Of a DNA stretch of 64,000 bases, positions 1 to 8,754 are shown one piece after another (the stretch's first letter is position 1; every line of letters begins with the position of its first letter). The DNA is from Candidatus Binatia bacterium (lineage in GTDB: Bacteria; Desulfobacterota; Binatia; UBA12015), in the NCBI GenBank assembly GCA_029243485.1, contig JAQWRY010000086.1:186001-250000 (forward strand), in the 5' to 3' direction. The position numbers were made by a program, and so were the translations under genes. The notes beneath the pieces are model-generated. The model ran no database searches. It was not told the DNA's origin and worked only from the letters and a program-made list of their open reading frames with translations.

Positions 1-280
1 CGGCTGACCGATCGTGCCGAGCAGGCCGGAGCGATGCCCTCGAGCACCCTGCGCTCGGCCTGAGCGCCGACCTCGCCCCGAGCCGTTCCGAAACGGAACA
101 GTCCGGGCCCGCTTGAGGTTCAAGCCCGACCGGCCGAGAAACAGAGCCGTGAAGAAGAACAGGACCTCCCCCCAGACCACCCGTCGCAAGCGATCCCGGC
201 CCGCGAAGAACGCCCCGGAGCCGCCCCCAGGCGACTTCGATGAGCCGAGCCCACCGCGACGAGGAGAGGTCCCCGTCGGG

Positions 281-1294
281 ATGGATGCCGAAGGGCCCGC
301 GAGGACGCGGCGTGCCGATGAGCCGCGATCCCGTGAGGACATTGTCCAAGACATCGCAACCGACATCGCCGAGACCGCCCAGAAACTCGTGACGGATCGC
401 ACCAGCGTCGCCGACATGAAGCTGATCCACTCGTCTCTGAAGGAATTGCGAAGAGCCTTCCGCGTATTCTCGCATTACGAGGGGATGCGAAAGGTCTCGA
501 CGTTCGGTTCGGCCCGCACCCCTCCCGGGTCACCCCAGTACGAGCAAGCCCGCGAGTTCTCACGCCGGATCGCGGACGCCGGCTTCATGGTGATCACCGG
601 CGCCGGCCCCGGAATCATGCGAGCGTGCAACGAAGGGCCGGGGCGCGACCGCAGCTTCGGGATCAACATCCGGCTCCCGTTTGAGCAGTCGGCGAACGAC
701 ATCATCGACAATGATCCCAAGCTCATCACCTTCAAGTACTTCTTCACGCGCAAACTGATGTTCGTGAAGGAAGCGGACGCGATCGCGCTCTTCCCGGGCG
801 GCTTCGGCACGCACGACGAGGGATTCGAATCGCTGACGCTGCTTCAGACCGGCAAAGCGAGGCCGCTTCCGGTCGTCTTCATCGATGCGCCGGGCGGTAC
901 GTACTGGAAGACCTGGAAGCGTTACATCGAACGACACCTCCTGAAGGAGGGGCTGATCTCGAAAGCCGACATGCGCCTGTTCCTCGTGACCGACGACCTC
1001 GATGTCGCGATCGAAGAGATCGAACACTTCTATAGCCGCTACCACTCCTCGCGCTTCGTCGGAGATCGATTGGTACTTCGGCTCACCAGCCCACTCTCGA
1101 GGGAAACCATCGCCGATCTGAACGACGAGTACGGCGACATTCTCGCGCACGGAAAGATCCACCAGACGAATGCGCTGCCCGAGGAAGCCGCAGAACGCGA
1201 GCTCGCAGAACTACCGCGACTCGTCTTTCATTCGGCGAGGCGACACTTCGGCAGGCTCCGGATGCTGATCGACGACGTGAACGACGCTGACTAG
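281..1294 (+). CDS. LOG-family (TIGR00730) Rossmann-fold nucleotide hydrolase-like protein
   Basis: The product is about 337 aa from the ATG at 281. It carries a nucleotide-binding Rossmann core with VSTFGSART, GFMVITGAGPGIM and the family signature PGGFGTHDE, where the Arg and the Glu pair form the active site of 'lysine decarboxylase-like' LOG proteins. Known LOG enzymes release the base from nucleoside 5'-monophosphates (cytokinin-type phosphoribohydrolase); the substrate here is unknown. The ATG at 281 follows AGGAGAGG by 11 nt. The frame is open back to position 14 and a GTG at 149 would add 44 residues that are Arg/Pro-rich and unlike the family, so I prefer 281. The TAG stop is supplied by the left end of a palindromic repeat. 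It faces the VOC gene convergently. Confidence 0.85.
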   Translation: MDAEGPARTRRADEPRSREDIVQDIATDIAETAQKLVTDRTSVADMKLIHSSLKELRRAFRVFSHYEGMRKVSTFGSARTPPGSPQYEQAREFSRRIADAGFMVITGAGPGIMRACNEGPGRDRSFGINIRLPFEQSANDIIDNDPKLITFKYFFTRKLMFVKEADAIALFPGGFGTHDEGFESLTLLQTGKARPLPVVFIDAPGGTYWKTWKRYIERHLLKEGLISKADMRLFLVTDDLDVAIEEIEHFYSRYHSSRFVGDRLVLRLTSPLSRETIADLNDEYGDILAHGKIHQTNALPEEAAERELAELPRLVFHSARRHFGRLRMLIDDVNDAD

Positions 1295-1369
1295 GAGCCT
1301 GACCCCAGGTCGGTCGCGGCGATCCGGGCGGCGTCAGCTCGTCGTGAGCCAGCTTGGGGCAGGTTCGTA
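1292..1369. repeat. Palindromic intergenic element, copy A (degenerate)
   Basis: The left arm 1292-1307 reads TAGGAGCCTGACCCCA. The right arm 1354-1369 is its imperfect inverted copy, 12 of 16 positions matching. The interior holds TCGTCGTGAGCC (1339-1350), also found inside the second copy at 5770-5833 in the opposite orientation. The element fills the junction between two convergent genes and its terminal TAG is the stop codon of the upstream gene. It could fold as a hairpin and act as a bidirectional terminator. No transposase is next to it. Confidence 0.7.
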
Positions 1370-1371
1370 GT

Positions 1372-1767
1372 TCACTTCCGTCGACCGAGCATCCCACCGG
1401 GTACGATCAGCTCGATGATGTTGCCGTCGGGGTCGCGCACGAAGAGTTGGCCGACCTCTTCGCCGAGCCCGAACGCTTCAACCCCGCTTTCGGTCACCGC
1501 ATCGAGCGTGGCCTGGTAGTCGTCGATCTGGAAGGCCAGATGCGTCGCCGCGGGCGACAGGCTCTTCGGAGGCGTGCTTCGGTCCATCCCCGGAATCTCG
1601 CCTATCAAGTGCACCTGGACGTCGCCGAGCTGGTACCAGACTCCCGGGAAGCCGAAGTCGGGACGCTCGGTCTCCTCAAAACCGAGAACGCCTTCGTAGA
1701 ACGCGCGGGAGCGCTCCAAGTCTGTGATCTGGACGCTCACGTGATGAGCTCGCTTTACAATCGCCAT
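1372..1767 (-). CDS. VOC-superfamily (glyoxalase/bleomycin-resistance fold) protein
   Basis: A 131-aa protein with one VOC unit: N-terminal HHVSVQITDLERSRAFYEGVLGF, central THLAFQIDD and C-terminal FVRDPDGNIIELI. The two His and the Glu sit where the family's metal ligands are. Members include lactoylglutathione lyase, dioxygenases and resistance proteins; the substrate cannot be told. The ATG at 1767 follows CAGGAGA, a good ribosome site. The start lies 2 bp beyond the stop of the GT39 gene, so the two form a unit. Its TGA stop abuts palindromic copy A. Confidence 0.85.
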   Translation of the reverse strand: MAIVKRAHHVSVQITDLERSRAFYEGVLGFEETERPDFGFPGVWYQLGDVQVHLIGEIPGMDRSTPPKSLSPAATHLAFQIDDYQATLDAVTESGVEAFGLGEEVGQLFVRDPDGNIIELIVPGGMLGRRK

Positions 1768-1769
1768 AC

Positions 1770-3488
1770 TCAGTCTCCTGGCCCCTTCGGTGACACCTCG
1801 CCGCCCACCCACCACGCGGCGAGCCGCTCGTCCTTCTGGTCCCATGGGTAGAGCCCTTCTTGCAAGTCGGGCGGACGCTCGAACACCCGGGGCGTCTCGC
1901 CGCCGAGGCGAGACAGCGAACGAGGCGAGGCAACGATCAAACCACGACCCCCGGCGGCAAACCGCGTGACGTCCGAGACTACTCCAAGTACCGGCAGGGG
2001 CTCGGGCGCGTCCAGATAGAACGGGAACAGCGACGGAGCGTGCCGAACGAAGGCCACGCGCCCCGCGTCCAGATCCGCCGACGCGCCGCGCAGTGCCAGC
2101 GCGAAAGGTCGCTCCGTGCGGAATCGGTCGAGGAGGGGAGCTTGCAGCGCGAAGTACCCACCCAGCACCACCACCGACAAAGCGGTGGGACAAACCACCC
2201 CGGGCGGAAGGCCGAGCTTGAGGGCCCTGCAACTCGCGATCGTATCCGCTCGCACCCAGATCAGACGCGCAAATGCGGCGAGCATCAGCGTCACCATCAC
2301 CAGTGCAGGCGGAACCGAGACGCCGTAAACGGAACCCAAAACCGGAGCGAGCAAGGCCACCGCAAGCTCCGCTCCCATCACAGCCGCGAGCGCGATCGCC
2401 GTCCAACGAAGCGCGCGTTCGACGAAGCGCCCGCGCGCTTCCCCATCCAAGACCGCGGCGACGAGCAGCGCGCAGAACGGCACGATGGGAAGGATGTAGT
2501 ATGAGCGCCTCGAACCGGCAGCGGTGAACACCGCGAAGATGAGGCCGATCGAGATTAGTACCCAGCGGGTCTCCGGCTCGAGGCGTACCCACTCCCGCGC
2601 GCAATCGAGGAGCGCGGCGATCCACACCAGCGCCCATGGCAGGAGCAAGACCGGCAGCGCAAAGAGGTACGTGGTGATCGGTCCCTGGTGGTCGTGCGGG
2701 GCGTAGAAGCGCCGGACGTTCTCCTGGAAGACCATGTACAAGCCGCTGCGCGTGTCGCCCGAGACCAGCGCGTCGACCGAATCCAGATCCGGTCGCGCGA
2801 TATCCGCCGCGATGAAGGGCGCGAAGTAGACGATCACGGCCACGGCGGCAGCCACGAGAACGGAAGGGCTGAGATGCGCGCGCCACTGACCGTGACGCGC
2901 GAGATGCGGGAACAACACGAGCGCCGGGAGTACGATGGCCGCCAGCCCTTTGGCGTGGGCGCCGACCACGCAGATCAACACGAACACCAGGTAGAACGCC
3001 ATCGTCAGACGATCCTCGCGACAACGGAACCATGTCACCGCGAGAATCACGGCGGCCAGATTCTCCATGTCGGCCGCCGCCGTCCGTGACCAGAGAAGAA
3101 AACCGTACGACCCGAGCAGAACCCACCCGGCCGTGCGACCGACGATTGGGTTCCACAGCTCTCGGCCCAGCCGAACCGTCGCCCACAGCGCCAGAAGTCC
3201 AGCCAGAACGCTCGGCAGTCGCGCCGCGAGTTCATCGAGAGTGCCGAGGACCCGGCTCGCCCCGGCGATCGCCCAGTAGCTCGCGAGGGGCTTATGGAAG
3301 TGCGGCTCCCCGTTCAGGGTCGGATGGAAGTAGTCACCGCTTAGGATCATCTCTCGAGTGATCTCGGCGAAGCGATCCTCGGAGCCACGCAAGCTCGGGG
3401 ACCCGAGACCGACCAAGAGAAGAAGCGTCGCCACCGTCCAGAAGAACGGCGCGGCGAGACGGCCAGACGAGTTCACCTCTCTCCGCAT
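1770..3488 (-). CDS. Membrane glycosyltransferase of the GT39/ArnT (PMT) type
   Basis: About 572 aa with a long series of hydrophobic helices. The first helix (LLLLVGLGSPSLRG) is followed by SEDRFAEITREMI and PHFHKPLASYW, the first periplasmic loop motif of ArnT/PMT enzymes with the catalytic acidic residues. Such enzymes move a sugar from a polyprenyl-phosphate donor to lipid A, protein or another glycan on the outer face of the inner membrane. The acceptor is unknown. The frame runs upstream to 3668, but the residues before the ATG at 3488 are not membrane-like and would approach the divergent flavoprotein gene, so 3488 is chosen. The VOC gene follows 2 bp after its stop. Confidence 0.85.
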   Translation of the reverse strand: MRREVNSSGRLAAPFFWTVATLLLLVGLGSPSLRGSEDRFAEITREMILSGDYFHPTLNGEPHFHKPLASYWAIAGASRVLGTLDELAARLPSVLAGLLALWATVRLGRELWNPIVGRTAGWVLLGSYGFLLWSRTAAADMENLAAVILAVTWFRCREDRLTMAFYLVFVLICVVGAHAKGLAAIVLPALVLFPHLARHGQWRAHLSPSVLVAAAVAVIVYFAPFIAADIARPDLDSVDALVSGDTRSGLYMVFQENVRRFYAPHDHQGPITTYLFALPVLLLPWALVWIAALLDCAREWVRLEPETRWVLISIGLIFAVFTAAGSRRSYYILPIVPFCALLVAAVLDGEARGRFVERALRWTAIALAAVMGAELAVALLAPVLGSVYGVSVPPALVMVTLMLAAFARLIWVRADTIASCRALKLGLPPGVVCPTALSVVVLGGYFALQAPLLDRFRTERPFALALRGASADLDAGRVAFVRHAPSLFPFYLDAPEPLPVLGVVSDVTRFAAGGRGLIVASPRSLSRLGGETPRVFERPPDLQEGLYPWDQKDERLAAWWVGGEVSPKGPGD

Positions 3489-3631
3489 CCGAAGGCCAGA
3501 GCAGACCTGGAGGCGCGACTCAAATCCCCTATTCCGGCACCGCTGCGAGGGCCGTCGTTCCTTGCGATTCCAGGCCACACCAGGTACCCGGAAGGTGCGC
3601 ACGGCTCCGTGTGCATCCGACCCATTTCGCA

Positions 3632-4909
3632 ATGTCCGAAGGTGCAGCATACCGCGCGCACATCGCAATCATCGGCGGTGCAACCGCAGGTGCCGAGGCG
3701 GCAGATCGACTCGCCGCCGAGGGCGCGCTCTGCGTCGTCTTTGAGCAGAACGACCGCCCCTACGGCAAGGTCGAGGATGGACTCCCCGCCTGGCACAAGG
3801 CGCTGCGCGAGAAGGAATACGGGCTGATCGACTCGAAGCTCACGCGTGACGGCGTGCACTTCATCCCGCGCACCGGCATCGGACGCGAAGTCTCGTTCGA
3901 CCAGCTCTTGCGGGAATGGGGCTTCGACCTCGTGATCCTGGCCAACGGCGCCTGGCGGGATCGTGGCCTGCCGGTCTCGGGAGCAGATTCCTACATCAAC
4001 CGCGGCCTCGTGTACCAGAACCCTTTCATCTACTGGTTCAACCACTACCGCGAAACCGGCTACGACGGCCCCTCCTACGAGATCCACGACGGGACGGCCG
4101 TCGTCGGTGGCGGACTTGCCTCGATCGACGTCGCGAAGGTCCTCCAACTCGAGAGCACGGCGCGCAAGCTCGCCGAGCGCGGCATCCAGCAAGACCTCTT
4201 CGAGATGGAGGTCGACGGCATTACCGAGACTTTGGCCTCCCACAATCTCAAGTGGGAAGACCTGGGGCTCAAAGGCTGCACGCTCTACTACCGGCGCCGC
4301 GTCGAAGACATGCCTCTCGCCGAGGCACCGCCGAACGCAACGTCCGAGCAGCTGACGAAGGTCGAGTCCGTGCGACGCCGCATCCTCCAGAAGGCCCAGC
4401 GCAAGTACCTGTTTCGGGTCGATCCGCTCTGGAGCCCCATCGGTCTGCTCACGCACGGCGACATGCTCGACGGATTGCGCTTCGCTCGCACGAAACTCGG
4501 CGACGACGGCAAAGCAGTCATCGTCCCCGGCGACATTCAAAATGTCGAAGCACCCATGGTGATCTCGTCGATCGGCTCGATCCCGATGCCGATCAAGGGC
4601 CTGCCGATGGATGGAGAGTTCCTCCGGCTCGACGACAAAGAGCACGGCCGCGTCACCACGTTCGAGAACGTCTTCGGCTGCGGCAACGTCATCACCGGCA
4701 AGGGCAACCTCGTCGCCTCGCGCAAGCACAGCCGCAAGATCGCCGAGTTCCTCGTCGAGCACATCGGTGCGGATGCGAAGCCCCGAACCGACGTCGACGC
4801 TCTGATGGCCCACGTCCGCGAGCAGCAGGCCGCCGTCGGCTACGACGGCAAGTACCACAAATGGATCGGCCGCGTGACGGTCGCGGCCCATAGCGCCTCG
4901 CCGCAATGA
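3632..4909 (+). CDS. FAD/NAD(P)-dependent oxidoreductase, ferredoxin-NADP reductase / GltD-like fold
   Basis: About 425 aa. The FAD Rossmann motif IAIIGGATAGAEAA opens the protein, with Ala in place of the second canonical Gly. A second nucleotide fold AVVGGGLASIDVAK (about residues 155-170) binds NAD(P)H, and a final FGCGNVITGKGN resembles the FAD-closing motif of this family. No iron-sulfur cysteines are present, unlike GltD proper. The ATG at 3632 is used; an in-frame ATG at 3611 adds seven residues. The ATGA overlap with the metallo-hydrolase gene shows one transcript. The physiological electron partner is not evident. Confidence 0.8.
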   Translation: MSEGAAYRAHIAIIGGATAGAEAADRLAAEGALCVVFEQNDRPYGKVEDGLPAWHKALREKEYGLIDSKLTRDGVHFIPRTGIGREVSFDQLLREWGFDLVILANGAWRDRGLPVSGADSYINRGLVYQNPFIYWFNHYRETGYDGPSYEIHDGTAVVGGGLASIDVAKVLQLESTARKLAERGIQQDLFEMEVDGITETLASHNLKWEDLGLKGCTLYYRRRVEDMPLAEAPPNATSEQLTKVESVRRRILQKAQRKYLFRVDPLWSPIGLLTHGDMLDGLRFARTKLGDDGKAVIVPGDIQNVEAPMVISSIGSIPMPIKGLPMDGEFLRLDDKEHGRVTTFENVFGCGNVITGKGNLVASRKHSRKIAEFLVEHIGADAKPRTDVDALMAHVREQQAAVGYDGKYHKWIGRVTVAAHSASPQ

Positions 4910-5772
4910 CCGATCGCCCCGGCCGTATCGTCCAGGGCAACATGATCGGCCTGTCGATGCCGGACATCGACAAATGGAGCGACCGCGTCGAGACGGTCCT
5001 CGGGCAGAACCCGGGACCCTTCACCGGGCCCGGAACGAATACGTACATCGTCGGGACTTCCCGCCGCCCGCTGATCCTCGACACCGGACAGGGCATGGAG
5101 AGCTATATACCCCTGCTCGAGAAGACCCTCGACGGCCGTACGCCGGCCGAGATCGTCCTGACACACGCCCATGCCGACCACATTGGTGGATGTCCGCAGA
5201 TTCGCGAAAAGTTCGGCCCGATGCCTGTGAAGAAGCGGCTCTGGGAAGGAATGGACGGCAAGGCCGGAGACGACATCGTCGCGATCGACGACGGCGAAGT
5301 CATCGAGACCGAAGGCGCGACGCTCGAGGCCATCCACACGCCGGGGCACGCGGAAGATCATCTCTGCTATCTGCTGCGCGAGGAGCGCGCGATCTTCACG
5401 GGTGACGTCGTCCTCGGTGCCGGCACGACGGTGATCCCCGAACACGGCGGCGACCTCCTGGACTACATGCAGTCTCTCCAACACCTTCTCGAGTTGGAGC
5501 CTGCGGTGCTCTATCCCGCGCACGGGCCGGCGATTCACGATGCCAGCGGAAAGATCCGCCAGTACATCGCCCACCGCGAGCTACGCGAAGACCAGATCGT
5601 CGAGCTCTTGAAGCAAGGCGTTTCCGACGTCGGAGAGATGGTCGTCCAGATGTACGCCGACGTGCCGAAGTTCCTGCATCCCGCTGCCGGCACGTCCGTC
5701 CGCTCTCACCTACGGAAGCTCGAGCGCGAACAACGGGCCTCTCTCGACGGAGAAAGCTGGACCCCGCGGTAG
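4906..5772 (+). CDS. Metallo-beta-lactamase-fold hydrolase, LACTB2-like
   Basis: A 288-aa protein with the zinc motif THAHADHIGG (about residues 86-95), a downstream HTPGHAEDHL, FTGDVV and YPAHGP that together supply the ligands of a binuclear metal site. The N-terminal GPFTGPGTNTYIVG and the C-terminal winged-helix-like tail (VQMYADVP, HPAAGTSVRSHLRKLE) match the LACTB2 group, whose human member is a single-strand endoribonuclease; others are general hydrolases. It overlaps the flavoprotein gene by ATGA. Its TAG stop is the first three bases of palindromic copy B. Confidence 0.85.
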   Translation: MTDRPGRIVQGNMIGLSMPDIDKWSDRVETVLGQNPGPFTGPGTNTYIVGTSRRPLILDTGQGMESYIPLLEKTLDGRTPAEIVLTHAHADHIGGCPQIREKFGPMPVKKRLWEGMDGKAGDDIVAIDDGEVIETEGATLEAIHTPGHAEDHLCYLLREERAIFTGDVVLGAGTTVIPEHGGDLLDYMQSLQHLLELEPAVLYPAHGPAIHDASGKIRQYIAHRELREDQIVELLKQGVSDVGEMVVQMYADVPKFLHPAAGTSVRSHLRKLEREQRASLDGESWTPR

Positions 5773-5833
5773 GAGCCTGGCCCCAGAGGGCTCACGACGA
5801 CCTACCGCCAATCCATCTTGGGTCAGGCTCCTA
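5770..5833. repeat. Palindromic intergenic element, copy B
   Basis: The left arm 5770-5785 reads TAGGAGCCTGGCCCCA and the right arm 5819-5833 is its inverted copy TAGGAGCCTGACCCA on the minus strand. The interior GGCTCACGACGA matches, in reverse, the interior of copy A. Both flanking convergent genes end in the TAG that forms the tip of each arm: the metallo-hydrolase on the plus strand and the glycosyltransferase on the minus strand. It is the better preserved copy and can form a strong hairpin, so it may also terminate both transcripts. Confidence 0.75.
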
Positions 5834-8506
5834 GCCCGCTGTCGCGGCGCGGGCCTTTCTCTCGTCCGCGGCTTCCGCGGGCTGCGCCGATCCGCTTCCC
5901 GCGGCTCGCACAAAGCAGCGCTTCTGCAGAATCTGTTCGAACTGGCGCGCGGAGCTCTCCCACGAGCGCTCGGCCAGAGCGGCCGCTGCGTTCTCGGCCA
6001 GACGACACCGGAGATCATCGTCATCGACCAGGCGAACCAGAGCCTCCGTCACCTCAGGCCCGGACGGTTTCGCAAGAAGGCAGGTGTCGCTTTGGACCAT
6101 CTCCCGAACGCCCGGGACGTCGGCCTCCACGACCGCACATCCGCAGGCCATCGCCTGGAGCGGGACCCAAGACACGTTCGCGGACAAGGAGAAGCAGAGC
6201 AGGATGTGCGCTTCGTTCATTACACGGGCGAGTTCGTAGTGACCGAGAACTCCGAGGTTGGTGAACGGGAACCGCACGCCTCGTAGCTCTTCGTCCTCGG
6301 CGCCAAACATGCAGATCTCAACCTCAGGACGCTCGCGCGCGAAGCGTTCGAGCGCTTCGACCCCAAGATCGAACCCACGCCGTTTGATCCCCGGACGCGC
6401 GAAGAAGAGCACACGGGTAGGTCCGGAACGGTCGGCGGCACGCACCTGGGTTCGGAAGATCTCCGTGTCGACTGCGAAGTCGATGCGTTCGGTAGGACGT
6501 CCCGTGAGCCGCCCGAGTCGCGCCGCCAAAGAACGGCCTATGCACACGTGCTGCAGAGGCAAGTCGTACGTTCGCTCCGCCTCGCGATATAGTGGATCGC
6601 GGTCGGAGTAGAACTCCGGCTCGAAGTCCTGAACGAAGTAGAACCGGAAGAGGCTGTCCTGCTGCCCGGCGACCGTGTACGCGGTGGGCCAGTTCGTTGC
6701 GATGGTCGCATCGGCGGGAAGGATCCGATCGTGCCCCACGACGGTCTGAACGCGCAGCGGACCGAAGTTCTCTTCGAGGAACTGTTCGATCTCCTCGTGG
6801 GACTTCCCCTCGAGGTGCGCGATCGGCTCGATGTACACGCGTACTCGGTGCCCGGCGGCCCCGAGGAAATTCGCGAGCCGGAAGATTGTCCAATATCCCC
6901 CGCCGGTACCGGCGATGGGCGCGCGCAGAATCCAGTTGATCGTAAGCGGCCGTCCCTCGGTAGACGGCGCGAAAGAGCGAACCGTCTCGAGGGCATGAAC
7001 CGCCTGACTCGCGGTTGTGTGCTTTGCGAGCACGCAGTCCCGGGCGCTCTCGCCCATCTCGCGGGCCGCATCCGGAGACTCGATGAGATGCCCGAGTGCC
7101 TCGCGCCACTCCGCCGGCGTCTCTGCGAGCCAGCCCGTGACCTTTTGGTCGATCGCGCGGCGGAAGTCCGGCATGGGCGACGCAATGGTAGGGACGCCGA
7201 CGAGCGCCGCTTCCAAGAATTTGAGCGCACTCTTTGACGCAGTGAAGGGGTTGCCCGGTTCGAGGGGCGCCAGATTCACGTCGATCCGAGCGAGGGTGTC
7301 CGCCAGACGCTGCCACGGCATGAGCGGCATGTGCTGGAATCGCTCGCCGAAACGGCCGAAGCGGTCGGAGACGTCAATGTGTCCGACTGTCAGCAACCGG
7401 ACGGACGGATACGTATCGAGGGCCCACTCGATCGCTTCCTCCGCGACGGCAAAGTCCTTGCGATGGGTCGGAGTCCCGCTCAGATAGCCCAACGTGACGC
7501 TCGTGCCGACGCCGCCCATGCGTCGGGAAGTCGTCCCCGCGCGGGCTGCCGTGGCGAGTTGCATCATCTCTCCGCTCACGACGTTCGGGAGCGTGCGTAC
7601 ATCCTTCTGAAGACCGGACGCGAGTTCGAATAGGGCGTCGGTCGACACGACCATCCCGTGTGAGCGCGCAATCGTCTCGCGGTAGCGCTCGAGCCCGGTA
7701 CGGTAAAGCTTCTGGTCGCGCTCGCTCATCCCGGCGGTATCGATGTAACGATACGCCTCCGGATCGAAGACCCAATCGTCGGTGTCGAACAAGACCACCG
7801 CGCCGCGCTCACTCGCCTTGCGAAGGAACCAGTCGATGTTTCGATCGTACGCAACGCGATGGAGAACGAAGATCGAAAAGCAGTCGAGCGCGTCCGTCAG
7901 ATCGATCTCGCCTTGCGTGGCCGATTCGGTACTCACCCCGAGCGATTCGAGCTGCTCCGAAAGATGGTCACAACGATAGCGCTTCGCATCGCCCGGGCAT
8001 CCCGAGAGAAGCAATGCCGCCTTCGATAAGACACCCGCGAGCTGGCGCTTGGCGCCCGGATTAATCCTCGAGGGATCGGGCAGCCCGAGGACACTCCGCA
8101 GCCGCTGAGCAACGGTTCGAAGAGGCGACCCGAGCCGCCAAGTGTGAGAGGAGAAGACCTTGCGCAGCGTCTCACTCAGAACCTGGAACTCTTTGTGCTG
8201 CATGAGGATGAGCGCTTCGTCGCGTTGCGCGCGCGCCGTCGCCTCATCAATTCGTTCACGAAGCTCACGACACTGCTGCTCGAGACGCCCCCGCTCGTCA
8301 TCGATCCGGTCGCGCTCACGACGCAGATCTTCGAGGAGGACGTCGAAATCTCGCTCCTCGTCGGGCCGCACCGGACGGACGGGTGCTGCCTTTAGGAGGG
8401 TCGGATTCTTCGGTCGCCTGTCGCTCGTAATTCCCTCCGGGCAGGGCCACCCCAGGCTGCGGGCGGACTCCACAGCGGGGTACCACGAGTGCCCGAGCAC
8501 CGCCAT
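5831..8506 (-). CDS. Large cytosolic glycosyltransferase with N-terminal coiled coil and two GT-B domains
   Basis: About 891 aa from the ATG at 8506. The first part has a heptad-rich coiled coil (DEERDFDVLLEDLRRERDR onward) and HTWRLGSPLR, a linker often seen before glycan-polymer enzymes. A first GT-B region holds LFDTDDW and GYLSGTPTHRKDF. A second carries FVQDFEPEFYSD and VLFFARPGIKRRG, resembling WsaF-type rhamnosyltransferases, and ends with MACGCAVVEADVPG. Two transferase domains in one chain suggest a bifunctional O-antigen or capsule enzyme. The frame is open to 8605, which would overlap the divergent small gene, so 8506 is favoured but not certain. It stands alone, with no other glycan cluster beside it. 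Confidence 0.8.
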   Translation of the reverse strand: MAVLGHSWYPAVESARSLGWPCPEGITSDRRPKNPTLLKAAPVRPVRPDEERDFDVLLEDLRRERDRIDDERGRLEQQCRELRERIDEATARAQRDEALILMQHKEFQVLSETLRKVFSSHTWRLGSPLRTVAQRLRSVLGLPDPSRINPGAKRQLAGVLSKAALLLSGCPGDAKRYRCDHLSEQLESLGVSTESATQGEIDLTDALDCFSIFVLHRVAYDRNIDWFLRKASERGAVVLFDTDDWVFDPEAYRYIDTAGMSERDQKLYRTGLERYRETIARSHGMVVSTDALFELASGLQKDVRTLPNVVSGEMMQLATAARAGTTSRRMGGVGTSVTLGYLSGTPTHRKDFAVAEEAIEWALDTYPSVRLLTVGHIDVSDRFGRFGERFQHMPLMPWQRLADTLARIDVNLAPLEPGNPFTASKSALKFLEAALVGVPTIASPMPDFRRAIDQKVTGWLAETPAEWREALGHLIESPDAAREMGESARDCVLAKHTTASQAVHALETVRSFAPSTEGRPLTINWILRAPIAGTGGGYWTIFRLANFLGAAGHRVRVYIEPIAHLEGKSHEEIEQFLEENFGPLRVQTVVGHDRILPADATIATNWPTAYTVAGQQDSLFRFYFVQDFEPEFYSDRDPLYREAERTYDLPLQHVCIGRSLAARLGRLTGRPTERIDFAVDTEIFRTQVRAADRSGPTRVLFFARPGIKRRGFDLGVEALERFARERPEVEICMFGAEDEELRGVRFPFTNLGVLGHYELARVMNEAHILLCFSLSANVSWVPLQAMACGCAVVEADVPGVREMVQSDTCLLAKPSGPEVTEALVRLVDDDDLRCRLAENAAAALAERSWESSARQFEQILQKRCFVRAAGSGSAQPAEAADERKARAATAG

Positions 8507-8554
8507 CGACAAAGCGGTTGGGGCGCTCTGCGCCGCGTGCGAAACTGCGTCGCC

Positions 8555-8737
8555 TTGAGAGGTGAGGAGGAAAAGGCTGCGGGCCTGTGCGCGTCGTGCC
8601 GGCACGTCCGGCGAATCGAATCCGGCAGCGGGAGCGTGTTTTGGCTCTGCGGGCTCGCAGCCGACGACCCGGCATACCCCCGCTACCCACCCATACCCGT
8701 TGGCGAATGCGAGGGTTGGGCCGCCGAATCCTCCTGA
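8555..8737 (+). CDS. Small four-cysteine (zinc-ribbon-like) protein
   Basis: About 60 aa. The core is CASCRHVRRIES, VFWLCGLAADDP, YPRYPPIPV and GECEGW: a CxxC pair and two more single Cys residues that could bind one zinc or iron. I recall similar short 'CxxCxH...SxFxxC...P.YP.LPV..C.G' proteins in actinobacteria and deltaproteobacteria, with no known role. The start is unsure: TTG at 8555 and GTG at 8537 are in frame, and a further ATG at 8489 would overlap the glycosyltransferase. It ends 17 bp before the convergent gltD stop. Confidence 0.6.
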   Translation: MRGEEEKAAGLCASCRHVRRIESGSGSVFWLCGLAADDPAYPRYPPIPVGECEGWAAESS

Positions 8738-8754
8738 CGCCGGTTCTCTCTAAC

